The notes under the pieces: model-generated
The model's database searches: none
Told to the model about the DNA's origin: nothing
The model's input: only the letters and a program-made list of their open reading frames with translations
Source of the DNA: Dichomitus squalens LYAD-421 SS1
Lineage: Eukaryota > Basidiomycota > Agaricomycetes > Polyporales > Polyporaceae
DNA: 64,000 bases
NCBI RefSeq assembly: GCF_000275845.1
Contig: NW_006766975.1
Location: 5,933-69,932, forward strand
Reading direction: 5' to 3'
Made by a program: the position numbers and the translations under genes
Shown here: positions 10,823-23,627 of the stretch, one piece after another
How the letters are laid out: every line of letters begins with the position of its first letter
How positions within the stretch are numbered: the first letter of the stretch is position 1

Positions 10823-13096
10823 ATGTCTCCTGCGTCTTTGACTCCACTCCGCCGGCTGGACGGCTCCCACGCCGATGCATCCCTCGACGATACATTTGGC
10901 GCTGTACTACTCGGGACGTTCTTCGCGCTAATGTTGGTGCCTTCCCGTGTCGCATGAAAAGGATCATGTCATTCACCGCCCGCTAGGCTTTACGGTGTGA
11001 CTTTGCAGCAGGCTTACCGCTATCATGTCTTGTACCCGTCGGATAGGCTCTTGCTCAAGTTCGCTGTGGGTACACTGGATTCGGTACCGCGCGACTGCCT
11101 TAACTTGATACTCTACCTTGTCATGCTCCTCCAGGTGTACGCGACGGTGTAAGTTCATTTTTTGCACAGCCAAGCCTTTTGAGCGCTCACCTCACGCTAG
11201 CATCCTCGAGACGGTGCATATGGCCTTCAGTTGCCATACTAGGTGAGTCGCACTTCGTCCAGTCCGCGCAATCAAGCGATTGACACATCACACATAGCTA
11301 TTACTATCTTGTGATTGGCTTTGCCGACCCTTCGATACTTCAGCATCCCGTACAGTGAGTCTTTGTACCTCTCAGTTCGCGACCATCGCGTATCAATGGC
11401 CTATCACCCGGAAATAGCACTCTCCAAGTACGTTTCCCTCCAATGAGTCAGCACAATTCTCATCTCATGAGAGAAGATTTTACCAGTTCTAACGGTTCGT
11501 CGTGCCCCATACATTCGTCAAGGGCCTACGCCGACTTAGCCACAGGGCTTAGTGATCGGCATATCCCAAGCGTGAGCACCCATATCTGTCGTACTGCGCC
11601 CCCCGCTGAATTCCGCTCTAGCTTTTTCGCCCATCGGGCCTACGTTTGTCAGTATTTTCACGCTAGCATCGTTCTTCAACACAACATTGAATTTAAGCAA
11701 TTATTCCAGTCGGCAAACGTTTCAGAGTGTGGGTTTCTCTTGCGGTACGTACTCTCGCGAATATGCAGCGGGATCGCTCTAATATCACCCGTCAAGATAC
11801 TGTTCTTGATGGGAGAATTCGGTGCGCGCTTTTTCCTAGGTGTTCACGTCTGGATCGATGACACCCATGCTCACCTACCCGTATCGGCAGGCTTCTGCGT
11901 CGGTACGCCTTTGAACCTGATATATTGCAGCGACGATCACATGCTAATGATTTCTCCAGTGTCTACTATAGTAGAGTATGCTTCGTTCTTAAGCTAGTTC
12001 TCTGATGAAGGCATTCACTCCATTTGCCAGGATCTCCCTCTCGGATCGAGGTTTTTCGGCATTCGTCCGGTATACGGTGAGCACACTGATAGGAATCCCC
12101 TCCCTAATGTCACCTCCTGACGCTGTCTGACAGTGGATCATTGCGACCGCCTCGGCCATGGCGGTCTGCGCGGACGGAATATTGACTACCGTACTCATCA
12201 TGGCGCTACTCCAGGGCCGAAGTAGTCTTAAACGGTAGACGCCAGCGGGCATCGCGAGAGCAACCGAACGCTCATATCACGTTCATAGTACGAACTCGAC
12301 ATTGGATGTTTTAGTGCTATACACCATCACCACAGGCGAGTTCGTTGAGGTCCGCTTCCCTTCTTATCTTACCTTTCCTCTAGGTCTTCTGACAAGGTAA
12401 GGCCGGCCAGGCCGGGGCTGCCCATAGGAACGTTTGAATCTGACAACAGAGATATAGTGTATCGATGTTACTACTCTTCGTTTTTGTACGTCACTCTAGT
12501 TCTGCTTACAAGGATAAATCTGAATACCTACGCTCCGGTCTCGAATAGGTTGTTCTGCGCCCAGCAGACCTCATCTACACCGGAGTCTCATTGGTCAGCA
12601 CGAAATGTACGTCATTGTGCGCACACTCCTCTCAAAGGCTCCGCACTGACGCACTCACCCTAGTATATGCGAACATGCTTCTCGCTGCGTGAGTTTCGCT
12701 TCAGTCAAGTGAACATCTACGCTTGTTCGTTCGCACTGACCTCGGAGCCTCAACAGACTGAACTCGAGGCAGTCGCTGAGGGACCAGGTCAATCTCAATA
12801 TTGGTGGAACGGAAATCTTCGGTACGCACGTGCAGCAGTCTCGCACGCCATTCGACCAATCAGTCGCAATCGAGCTGCCTGATATATCAGACCAGCCTGG
12901 AGGTGAGCGTTCTCATGTCACTGTCAGGTTCCGAACTTCATGCCGACTTCGAGTGCTATCAGACGACGATGGTTTCCGGCTTTCTACAGTCGAAATCGAG
13001 GACCACGGAAGCAACTTTTCGTGTAAAGACGCGGTGGATGTCGAGGCGAGATACTCTCCGAAGCCCGAACCTGGGTCTCCATGCCACTCAGCATAG
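10823..13096 (+). CDS. DUF6534 multi-pass membrane protein, copy 1
   Basis: This belongs to the large agaricomycete family DUF6534, integral membrane proteins of unknown function. The start ATG opens MSPASLTPLRRLDGS, then DDTFGAVLLGTFFALM. After an intron comes LYGVTLQQAYRYHVLYPSDR, the family's second segment. Further exons give ILETVHMAFSCHT, YYYLVIGFADPS, FFAHRAYV, GKRFRVWVSLA, WIIATASAMAVCADGILTT, VLVLYTITTG and VYANMLLA, and the last exon gives LNSRQSLRDQ with an acidic tail. These are in the family order. The gene is cut into roughly a dozen small exons, so exact joins, especially at 11.34-12.3 kb and after 12.9 kb, are uncertain. The stop at 13096 assumes read-through past a possible donor near 12902. 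Confidence 0.7.
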
Positions 13097-15034
13097 GAAT
13101 TCTGAGGCGATGGGCACACAGGCCTTTCCTTTCAGAAGAGGCAAGTTGAGCCTTTGTTACGTCGCCGTATCCACGTCGCTACTGCAATTTATTTAGCTTG
13201 GACGCTCATCTTGTAACTCGGTGACGTGACTGCATCATTCAATGAGTCGACATCGTGTTTGAATTCGCTGTCCCCGCCGTTTATTCGCGCAGGTGGTTCT
13301 CCAAACTGGGCATGCGTCGAACAGCTTATGTCCGGTTCGTTGGCCCTTCATCTTCATGCTACGATCGGTATCGAGCGAACATTGCCTCCATGATTCGAGT
13401 CGTCCAGCTACAAGACCTAACACTACGACTTCTGCATGCCTCTCAGCCTCCGCCGCTGTTGAGGTGTGTTGGGCTAGTTGACTGTGCTACTGAGGTGAGC
13501 GGGAGCGGCTCGGACGCCATATTGATGAATGCTCGTGGCGACTATCGCTTGAGACTATCGCTTGAAGAGAGAGCTGGGGTATCCCTGATAGGTGAATAGA
13601 CACGCCGTCGCAAAGAGCCTAGTACTTGTGACCAGGTCGTGTCGGTTGCCAAGCCCGCGTTGAAGGGGCTCAGAACCCAAAGAGGACTCAGTGTGAAAGC
13701 GACTGGAATCTACCGCAAGGCAGCGCTGCATACTTATGTGGACTGAATCTCGAATGCCCAAGGATGTACCGTGGCTGACCGCAGTTCCCGTAAAGTCCAT
13801 CTTCATGGGACTTCTTGATTGCGGGATGATCTGTCAATAAATTGCTGGAGTGTGCCTGGATAGTAGTGTTCGCAAGATATGATCTAAGTTTGAGGTCATT
13901 CTCACGATGAGCCACACAGGCGGTCGACCTGAATTAGAAAGCATGAGATGGTACCGTCCATGTAGAGGAAAAGAAAGGCGGATGCTGAGATATGTCGGCG
14001 ACAGAGTCAGACGCGTGGTGGAGAGCATATAAGCACACTGCGGAAGGCACAGCCTACCAATCAGCGGAATCAGCGGCACGCATAGAGGCAACACGTGTGG
14101 GGAGCAGCGAGTCCTGAAAGGTGTTGTCTTTAGAGAACCAGTGTTCCACGCGGCGAGCTACGCAGCTGAAGCAAAGGCACAGAGAACGCACCGGACGTGA
14201 GTTTTCGCCTCCACAGCTATACTGATCGACACCGACTGATCCTCCGCCACCAGTGACGATGTACCATCGTTCCAGAGGGCTATGACATGATGAAGTCTGA
14301 GGTTAATGTTTCGCTAGGATCAAAATACGAAAAGCTGATGAGGCCGAGGCAAGACAGAGTTACTGAAACAGAACAACCGACATAACAGACGTGAGCTCGC
14401 AAGACTCTCCATGGGCTGTTGAAGATTATTTGCAGCAATTGGAGCACAAAAGTGAAGTGCATGCACAAGAGAGAGTAGGAAGCAAGTCAAGCCTGAGAGC
14501 GTTGATGACGGGATGTGGCCCTGGTCCTCTCGACGCTGGGAAAGTGCTGTTGGCCCTGGGCAGCGCAACATGCGAGAGTGATTTTCAATCTCCACCATAT
14601 TTTTGGGCCAATATCCCCCTTGTCAGTTTAGCATATACTTTTGTCCTGGCAGACTGGGGAGAATCGACCCACCAGTATTGAACACCTAAGCGATCGTGCG
14701 AACGGCTGTCGTATTCGCGCCTCATCTCGCCTCCCGCCATCTCAAAGCCCAAGTCAAACTGTCAGATGAGGCACAGCATGTTGGCATACGTGTGACTCCC
14801 TTGAAGTAACGTAGTACTAACGGTATGGTGGGGCTACTTACACTCCAGAACGCCATCACTTCTCTCCGCAGCATATCTGATGCGGAGAAGTGTTCATCTC
14901 CATCCCGTCCACTCTGGTTATGCCTTTACCTTCTATGTAGCTTCGTTGAAGAAATGGTTCTCATACATAAGTATATCCCCCGGTAGTAGGGCACTCGGCT
15001 CACAACCTGTCCTTCAGTCTGAACTGCCCTCTCA
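13097..15034. other. Gap without a supported gene (1.9 kb)
   Basis: Several open stretches occur on both strands (for example 13255-13599 plus and 13555-13806 minus), but none shows a recognisable domain or a consistent chain of splice sites. I see no terminal inverted repeats or tandem arrays here. Confidence 0.35.
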
Positions 15035-17119
15035 ATGTCGCAACCTTCCTTTTCGTCTCTCACCAGTTCCTTTGGGGCCATCCTCATCGGAACGTACTTT
15101 TCACTCATGTAGGTGCGACACTGAGTGTTGGGGTTCTCGCTAGTCTGATCAATGGCTACTCCTTCAGATTATACGGGGGAATACTACATCAGACATACCG
15201 ATACTTTCAGACATATCCTGGTGACCGGCTTTTACTAAAGCTTCTTGTAAGTAGCGCGCCGTATCTTTGTAAGTCTTACGTGGAGGGCGCTGAGGCTGCC
15301 ATGATAGGTGCTGGTAGTGGTGTAAGTGGATACGCTTGATTCTCACTATCCGACTTCGCACTTATCATCCGAACTCATGATAGTCTTATCGAGAGCCTTC
15401 AAACGGCAGTAACAATGTATACATGGTTCGCGTCCATTGTCCATGCTAAAGCCCATAGAACTCATATACAAACCTCGACGCAGTTACTTCATGCTCGTGA
15501 CTGGCTATTCGAACATACTCGCCCTCTTGAATCCCTCACCGTAGAGCCATACCATTTGCTAGATTGTATAGACCTTGATATTAGCGATGCATACGAATTG
15601 GGTCTTTCAGGATCTTACAGGTGAGCAATGTCATCTTTATAACTGATCAAGCACGATTTTGACTCATGTAGATCCTAACACTCTTGTCGGTGAGCCACTC
15701 TAAACTACTTCGTGCTGCAGATCGATTGACTGACCAAATATATGAGGGCATTGTCGTCGCCTTAACTCAAGCGTGCGTCATGTCTTGCTCTCTAATTCTA
15801 CGCCTTGAGGCGCGAATTGAATTTGTTCGCAGATTCTTTGTTCGCAGAGCCTACCTTTGTTAGTACCCGCCCAGACCACTTGACGGTCTTTTCCCTGACA
15901 CAGTGGCTTAGTTGGCAAACAGTACCGTCCGTGGATGGTTGTTGTGGTAAGATATATCTATGTTAGATGCGCTATCTGTGCTCAATTGAATACAAGGTCA
16001 TACTGCTCGTTGGCCAATTTGGTGAGTTCCAGCACCTCATGATCTTCGCATTCACAAACGCCCGAGTAGGATTCTCGATAGGTCAGGAACGTAATAATTA
16101 GGTCATAAAATGCATGTCTCTCTGACCTTCTCCGAAGCTTCCACAGCCAGCAGGTATGCCGTATCAGGGTCGTTCGTTCTGTCTAATTTCCTGTTTACAA
16201 TCCGATCACAGTATTGCCATGTCTGTGAACAAAGGAGGGGCCAAAGCTTACTTTCCTGTTCCCGTCAGTCAATTACATCGTTCGAAACTACACACATTGA
16301 CACTTGATCAAGTGGATCATAGCTTGCGCAGCCGCTATATCCATTGCTGCGGATTCAACACTGACCGCCATACTGATCCTGGCTCTGCGGCGGAGCAGAA
16401 GCGGCATGAAAAGGTACATTTCGTTGTTTTAGATTGCAGCGTGAGAAAATGTCTTATGTCTGCTTATAAGCACCGACTCTATGCTCGACACATTGATGCT
16501 CTATACAATCACCACTGGTGAGTGCCTCAATGCTCCTTATAACGGCTCGACCTCACAATGACCCTCAGGCTTGCTCACGAGGTGATGCCCCCCTACTGGG
16601 GTGATGTCACGAATCTGACCTATGTCTAGTGCATTCATGCTGCTGATTTTCATATTCGTAAGGACTTTTGTGCCAGCAGATTCTAGCCAGTCTCATTTGC
16701 GATCACTGAACAGGTGCTGGCCGCACCAAACAATTTCATATATGTCGCTATGTCCTTCGTAGCCACTAAACGTGCGTGCTGTCATGTCTGCGTCTGCGTC
16801 GCCGCCACACTGATAGCCACACACAGTGTATACAAATACTCTCCTCGCAGCGTATGATATCTATCATGGTCCTTCCGAAGTTCCTGCTAACCTCCCTGAA
16901 TGTGATTGGAACAGCTTGAATACGCGCAAATCGCTTCGTACGACATCGGGCAACTTACACTCGACGGGTACCGAGATTTTCGGTGCCGGCGTAATCCTAG
17001 AGCTCCATCCTCACTCGGGAGGTCCTCGTGGCGAGAATGCAGTTGCCGTGGAGCTATCTGACCTTCCGACATCTCAAGAGGGTGAGTGTGCTCCGGTGAC
17101 TGTGCGAGAAACGAGCTAA
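15035..17119 (+). CDS. DUF6534 multi-pass membrane protein, copy 2
   Basis: Same family and exon order as the copy at 10.8 kb. The start gives MSQPSFSSLTSSFGAILIGT then YFSLM. Next come LYGGILHQTYRYFQTYPGDR, LIESLQTAVTMYTW, YFMLVTGYSNILALLNPS, FFVRRAYL, GKQYRPWMVVV, WIIACAAAISIAADSTLT, AILILALRRSRSGMKR, DSMLDTLMLYTITTG and VYTNTLLAA. The final exon has LNTRKSLRTTSGN and an acidic cytoplasmic tail to 17119. The LNTR/LNSR segment after the last membrane span is the family hallmark. Small exons make the precise joins tentative, and the last few codons may be altered by a 3' intron. It is followed 0.9 kb downstream by the MET22 pseudogene, the same order as at 23.6-28.8 kb. Confidence 0.72.
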
Positions 17120-18001
17120 TCTAGTCCTCCCTAAAGTTAGCAAAGCATGAGTACAAACGGCAACAGTACAGGGCTCAAAGCGGGTTCAGACAGCTTGACA
17201 TGCGAATCTTGACGAAGCACAATGGAGAGGAATTTGGGAGTACACACGAAGATGCTTCGATTGTGTACATGTATGAATATTGCATTAGTTCTCCTTGACT
17301 TGATTCGTGGTGAACACCTACTCGCTACTTCGTCAGCGAGGCAGTATCAAAGCCTTCTGAGCTTGATGAAGCAGTGCAAATAATACGAGTAATGTTGGGA
17401 ACAAGACAAGCGTATCTACGTATTTCGGCGGTTTTCATCGTGGTCTTCCCCATCCAGAAGCCGGAGAGTATCCGCGCAACTTGCAACTGATAGATTTAGG
17501 GAGCCTATCTTGGACAGGGCTTCGGCGTTGATGTATCACTATAATGACGTCCAGCAGCATGTAATTCGCGTCGGACACGCGAAGCAGACGTAGTCAATAT
17601 GGCTCTCTACGAAGCGTCATCAGCGTCAGATGAATAGACGTTTGCTACTTAGTAGTAGCCAACTATGTTCGATAGACGAGTATCACCAACAGCCTCGTTC
17701 CCAAGGGAGATTATCTCCACCAGTTACTCAGTGTTGCACAACGAAACGAAAGGATCGGTATACATGATGGGGGCACAAAGAGGATTTGAGCAACTTGCTA
17801 CGGAGGCTGACATGGCATGACACGGGCCGCGCGCTCGCCGTCGGCGGCGACGCGCGCGCTTGTCGCACATCATGCAAACTGACCTCTCACCGCCCCGACA
17901 TCCTGGACCTGTTGAGCTTCAACGCCTCCGCTACCCAGTGTCTCTGAATATACCAACTATACTACCGTTCCTGCTTCCGTGACTCGAGTTTCCTCTCGAC
18001 C
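17120..18001. other. Intergenic with GC-rich hairpin
   Basis: No gene is supported here. The only strong feature is a GC-rich inverted repeat at 17829-17857: arms GCGCGCTCGCCG and CGGCGACGCGCGC around a TCGG loop. Its role is unknown; it lies about 150 bp upstream of the MET22 pseudogene. Confidence 0.4.
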
Positions 18002-19278
18002 ATGACTGTCAAAGGGCCTCCCTCTGCGGCTGACACGCAGACCGCAAATACTGTTGTCCGGGGACATCCGTCCTCACGGCGTCGGCATTCAAAAATCTTG
18101 TCAAGCAGAATACTTCGACGCGTGATGATGGGGGTCTTGCAACAGGTAACTATGTGCGATTGTCTTGTTGCGCGATGGAGGAAGATGACTCACGCAGCGG
18201 GCGATTCTTCCGTACAGGTCAACATCGCCCTCAATCGTATCCTCCTATGCCATCCTGTACTGGTAAGGACGATGCTGCCGATATAGTCATTGACTCTGGG
18301 AAGGCTCATGAGACTGAATGGTGGAAGTCGCGGACTAGACCTTGCCCACGGACCTTCAGCTTGGAGTGAAAGAGGCACGGGAAGTGGCACCGAACATGAG
18401 AGGATCACCCACCAGGTACTAGGTACCTTTGATCGCGGAAACTACGATGTTAGTAGAACATTACGTGAGTAACCTACATTTACTGGTTTCCCACTTGCAC
18501 GACGATTCTCGGGAGGTGTGTTCTGCGCTTTCTATATGCGCAGTGGCTCCCGATCAGGTTCTTGATGCCTTTCTCCTGTCTTACGCTCTCTACATCTCCG
18601 ATCTCCGGAAGATGAACCTCCTATCGTATCAACTCTGCTCGGGGCTTACTCCGTCGTGAGCGATACACCGCCCGCCTCAGCCTCCTCATCAGCGCTCTCG
18701 TTGAGCTTGGCCTTATAGATTCTCCAAACCTTCTCGTTTCCGCCTCGAACCGCTCCGGCCATCTGTCTCTTTGCCGTCCGCAGCCAGGTACACGCCAGCT
18801 CCACTCGACAACTCTCGAGCTTGAAGATCCCTACGATCATTGCCCACAGGCTAAACTTTTCAGAAAGCGCAGGTGAAGGCGCACGCGAAGCTGAGCTTCC
18901 ATGAGCAGGTCGGCCAGATCCTGGGCTTGATGTGGGCGCCGACGAGGATGGATGACCAGGCGAAGTTCTTACGCTTGCGAGGAGGCAACATCAGCGTGTA
19001 TCTGCGGATGCCGGTCGTATCGGGATACAAGGAGAACATCCGGGCACTTCTCCTTGTTCTCGGGCGCAGATGCATCCAGTGCTCTCAGCGTCGTACAGAA
19101 TCACACCACGGGTCCGATCCTTCTCAAGGAGACGGACGGCGCCATCCCGTGCGAGCGAGAAGAGCCTCCCCACTTCGGGATCGGGCGGACGCTAGGCGAG
19201 AACTACGGCACTGTCGCGTGTGGGAAGGACCGGCACCGAAATGCTGCTCTAAAGCAGGCAAATGTAGAAGAGGGGTGA
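18002..19278 (+). pseudogene. 3'(2'),5'-bisphosphate nucleotidase pseudogene
   Basis: This is a decayed copy of the gene at 27464-28825 in the same orientation. Exon 1 is recognisable around the AADTQTA segment at 18030. Exon 2 shows GDSSVQVNIALNRILL against GDFSAQAVINTILD of the parent, and DRGNYDVSRT against DRGNYDGGRT. The 3' half is better kept: KAHAKLSFHEQVGQILGL, APTRMDDQAK, YLRMPVVSGYKENI and GRTLGENYGTVACGKD. It is broken by frameshifts and stops. The metal-binding DPIDGTKGF region, at about 18620, has lost the motif altogether, although flanking nucleotides still align. The catalytic centre is therefore gone. Confidence 0.9.
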
Positions 19279-20395
19279 TCAGCTGACCTGAACCTCCCCG
19301 ATGTCTTGCTAGTCGCCATAGATGCTAAGCAGCAGTGCTTATGGCCATTGTGCTTCAGTCATCGTATCAGATGTGCACAGCGGCCATGCGAGGTAGGGCC
19401 TTTGGACGGATGGTGGCGTGGAGGTGATGATAAAGCTACCGTCGCGCATCGGTATTGGCGCCTCGAGCGCTCGTGTTCTTTGGTGGACGTCTCGTAGGCG
19501 ACGCTTGCCAATCATTGATGTCTCGTAAGAACGTACATCTACAGACCAGAGAAAGAAGACAACCCTAGGCAGATACCACTCAGCTGACTAGGAAACAATC
19601 AAAATGGTGCTTGGAAGTCACGGTTTACAGATTAGCGCCATGGCAACGATTGCTGTCAAGTCTTCTACATACTTCGTCGAAGTGTACGCCCAAGGATCGC
19701 ATAGATGTAAACTTAGTCCCGGTTCGTGATGTACAATATACCATGACACTATCATGATCAGTATATTGATATATCCTAAGCTGCGAGTAGCTTCGTGGCT
19801 GGTCCCGTAGTGAGACAGTTTTACACAAACCATAGTCGTCGTCAATGCTGCACAGTACGCGAGCGACACCTAGCATCCGCCGCAACCCCTTCGACCGACG
19901 AATTACTTGCGAGCGGAATGCACACGGCGCAAACAGTACAGACGGTTCTTTCGGCGGCGTGTACCCTGCATGATCATATCTCAGACACCATGGGATAGTT
20001 GCCAGACAGGTTGCCACCTCCCGAGGTGGGAAGACCAGAAGCATGCGAAAGCCGCCGCAAATTCCTGCAGATGTACATTGATTTATACAATTGAATGGAC
20101 AGGGAAGTGTTATCGAAGACCGCAGGGAGAGCTACCATGGCGGCCAGCGAGCCCGTGAGGGCGGTGCGACCAACCTTCTTTGATTTCATCAGACCATTCG
20201 GAAGTCTGAGATGCCGCTCCACGTGTAGAGCATCCTGGAACTCCTGTATGACATCGCGGCCAAAGTAGAAGACCGATTCTTTGTCAGCTCGAATACAGTA
20301 TCAATTGTTCATGCAACCTTGCCTTATAAGTTGCTCGTTTTCTTGCGCTATGGCACCTGTGCTCGTCACAGCACCAGTCCCTTTACATAGCCCTG
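19279..20395. other. Gap without a supported gene (1.1 kb)
   Basis: Open stretches on the minus strand (19618-20222) have no recognisable domain. The right end holds the upstream region of the membrane-protein gene at 20396. Confidence 0.35.
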
Positions 20396-22082
20396 ATGTT
20401 TCCTCTAGTCTCCCAGACTCCTGCTCATTTTTCTAACTCCACTGCAGAAATCTGTACTGCGTCGCATGGTGCTCAAACCTACATCGCAGCATTTTGGCCA
20501 AGTGTTATCTTGCTCGTCTTGTCAACGGCACTTATGGGTTAGCCCCCCTTCTTCTAGCGCTCATTTGCCCGAAGTGACGTTAACCTGGCGCACAGGTCTA
20601 TACACGGCCTTGGTGTCCTTCGCTTTGACTATTCTTATGTGAGTATCAATCTCCCCAACCTTGTGACCTACGACTTAACCAAAGCGTTAGACGAAGAGGT
20701 TCAGTTCATGTTCAAGTGATGGCGTTGCTTGCTGTCATGTTAGTTATGTATGCGTCCGCGGCCTTCCACTGGGGCATCCTCCTACTCAGCACCACCGGAT
20801 ATTATGAGCTTGTTCAAGCCTATGTAAGCGAGGCATTGAGTGTGTGCGGGAGCGCCTCAGCTCTATCAACTACACCCATGTCCTACCCATCTGAACCAGG
20901 GTTTACATACGGCCTGCCGGGTGTCGTGCACGGTCTCACTCTCTGTGCACCTACTGGAATTCTCACACTCAATGTCAGAATTTGCCCTCGATTGCTCTTA
21001 ACCTCGCACTGTACCTGACTCTTTGGTGCCTAGGTTCTCCTTGGGGATGCCATTGTTTGGTGGCGCGCATGGATTATCTGGCCCCGCAGTCTAATCGTCA
21101 GAGGGACATGCGTAGTTCTCCTGGCAGTAACAACGGGTGCGTATACGATTGATCTCACAACACAATGGTGAGGTGTCCATCTTACCTTGCGAGTCTTTTC
21201 GTCAGCTGCGGGACTCATCGATACATTGGATTCATGCCCGGCGACAGCATTCTCAGAACTCACATTGGCGAATCTCGACTACATCCCGATTGGTTCCTTC
21301 TACAGGCTGGACGTCTTTGGTGTGGCTGCATCGGTCTCATCCCTATCGAGCAATCTCGTTGCCACGGTCATGATTGGATGCAAAGCATGGTAAGCATGAG
21401 ATCACACGCTATGTGTCACGAACTAAGACTCACAGATATTATAGGGAGCATAGGAAGATGTTTGAGGCAACGACGCTTGAACGAAGCAGCCGAATTGAGC
21501 GGCTCCTCGTGCTGCTCGTGGAGTCAGGCACGGTGTATTGCCTACTTTGGGTGAGCCAAAAAAACTGGACCCCAGAAGACTCCTTGTAAAACGTCCTTCA
21601 AGGGGTTCATCCTGGCATATCAAACCAGCTCGTTCACCGATCCAGCGCTGGAGTCTCGACTGGAGCAACAAGTACTGACGGGATTTGACTATTTCATGAA
21701 AGGCTGTCTAATTCCTCTGATTGTGCGTGTCCACATCTTTCCATGTATCTTCGAACTTCATCATCTGTCTTTTCAGGGGATCTATCCGACAACCATTATC
21801 GTTCTGGTCGCACTGAATAGGTCCCACTTCCACGGGACAGTGTCAACAGACAAGCTGGTATCCCACGTCGTGTTTCGCCATCAACCTGACATCACAAACG
21901 ACGAAGCCGCCTCATCACTACACACAGCAGCGGAAGTCAGCTCATGCGGTGGCCGGAATGGACAGCTTGGTGCAGACGAGGACTGTAGCAAGGGTTTCAT
22001 GATTGCGGATAAGGAATCGCCATCTAGCTACCTTCGTGGGCCTGACCGCGCCCGACCACTCACCATGTACACCTTTCCTTGA
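20396..22082 (+). CDS. ESG-family multi-pass membrane protein, copy 1
   Basis: This protein belongs to an agaricomycete multi-pass membrane family with no function I can name. The start gives MFPLVSQTPAHFSNSTAE and a first span ending LLVLSTALM. Later exons give MALLAVMLVMYASAAFHWG, VLLGDAIVWWRAWIIWPRS, SSLSSNLVATVMIGCKAW, RIERLLVLLVESGTVYCLLW, a GCLIPLI segment and GIYPTTIIVLVALNRSHFHG, followed by a polar tail of about 75 residues. WWRAW, VESG-x-x-YC-x-x-W and YPT-x-IIVLVALN recur in the other copies of this window and define the family. Seven membrane spans are likely from the hydrophobic segments. All joins found keep the frame, so it appears intact. Confidence 0.75.
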
Positions 22083-23627
22083 GCTGCAACATCACCATCT
22101 GTCGTCACAGTGATGTTCTTACTCTGATAGATCTCGAGAAGCCATGCACATCGATTTGGGATGACTTGTGTGGTCTCGCGAAAGTCACGAATACCTGCAA
22201 AAGGGGGACGTAGAAAGGTGAGTGTGGTGGTGCGATCGTACTTGGGATATGGGAGAGACAGGAAGGTGCCACCTCAGGCCTCAGTTGCAGTGGTCCACTT
22301 TTTTGGGGGGTTAGGAGCTGAGCCGGACTGTGTACTCGGTACTGCAGCTCACCAGCACCTGCGACGTCTTCCACATCGAACGCCCCGTAGCCTAAGTTTG
22401 TTGAGTGATCTGCATGTACATCCGCTTGAGAAGGGCCTCCATGGAGTCATATTTGGAATACAATCTATCTCGAAACAGGCAGATGAAGCCATGGATGCTG
22501 TCGCTAGCACTGAGCCGGCGGCCGATCTTTCATCTTCTCGTACAAGTAGCAGTACGCTCTCCATGATGGATACCACAGAAGTCCCCTTGTAGACAACAGA
22601 CAAGTAGTGGGATGTGTGTCACTCTCAAAACCTTCTGGTCTACCTGATGGCTGAAGTGAGACATACGCGAGGCTTCGGACGGCTCTTGCAATCAGCCGAA
22701 TGTCGACAGTCTGCTTTCGATTACAGGCAATCTCCTGTAGATTTTCATAGGCTGATGCAGCTGATAGCACGGTTGTGGATGAAGCGGTGGTTTTCGTACA
22801 TGAACATTGCATACCTTGTCTGAGGACGGGTATCATGCAAGATCATCGATTACAGTTTCACGAGGGCGTGCATTCCGGAGCTCATTCCTGATAAACTCTG
22901 GCAGTGAAAAGTGAGGCAACACAAACGCCTTCCTAAGCAAACATGGTTGCCCTCAAGGATGGGAAGCTCTGTCGTCTTAAACCGCCAAAGTGAAGTATGA
23001 TGCACGAGCAAAGAACGGCCTCCGGCACTACGTGACTGAGCCTCGTGAGGTGCATTTTGGCCGAGTATCGCGCCGCAGATACCCGATCCCATTCCTGCGT
23101 CCTCTGCTCGACGTTGTGAGGTGGGAACCAGTATACATAGCACGCCCTGGATTATGATGGCGCTAGCGAGGGAGATCTGGAGCTCTGAAGGAGGGATGGC
23201 ACCAACGGGCCGTCACGGACATCACTGTGCCCACACGACGGATATTGCCGACGGCCTGCCATAGCGACAGGGCGCCTGCTTGGAACACCGTCGCTCAACC
23301 GACACTGGTAAACTTCTCCGAGTCGCTTCTCAATATCAGTGCTACCTTCTTAGTCTCTCCATGCCACTCGATATATACTTCGTTCATGGATCTGCATTGC
23401 TCAAGCCTATCTATCGAGGTGGCATGCGCTTGGACTTCTCTCGGAGACAGCTGCCTGCTACTCGCAGCTCAATTTGCATTTTCTCCGTCTTCTCTTCCGA
23501 TCCTAGGCCTCAACCCGGCCCGTCAAGTTCCCCAACCCACTGATAAGGCCTGTCTTCCGCCCTTGCACCCCTGGTGGTCACCGCATACTTGTACTCCGAG
23601 AGATATCCCTTGTGTTTTCTCCCTAAC
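22083..23627. other. Unassigned region, possible membrane-gene remnant
   Basis: On the minus strand near 23150-23210 a short hydrophobic stretch (ISLASAIIIQGVLCIL) resembles the first span of the neighbouring membrane families, but it has no start codon and I could not find the remaining exons. The rest, 22.1-23.1 kb, shows no recognisable domain. A degraded gene is possible. Confidence 0.3.
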
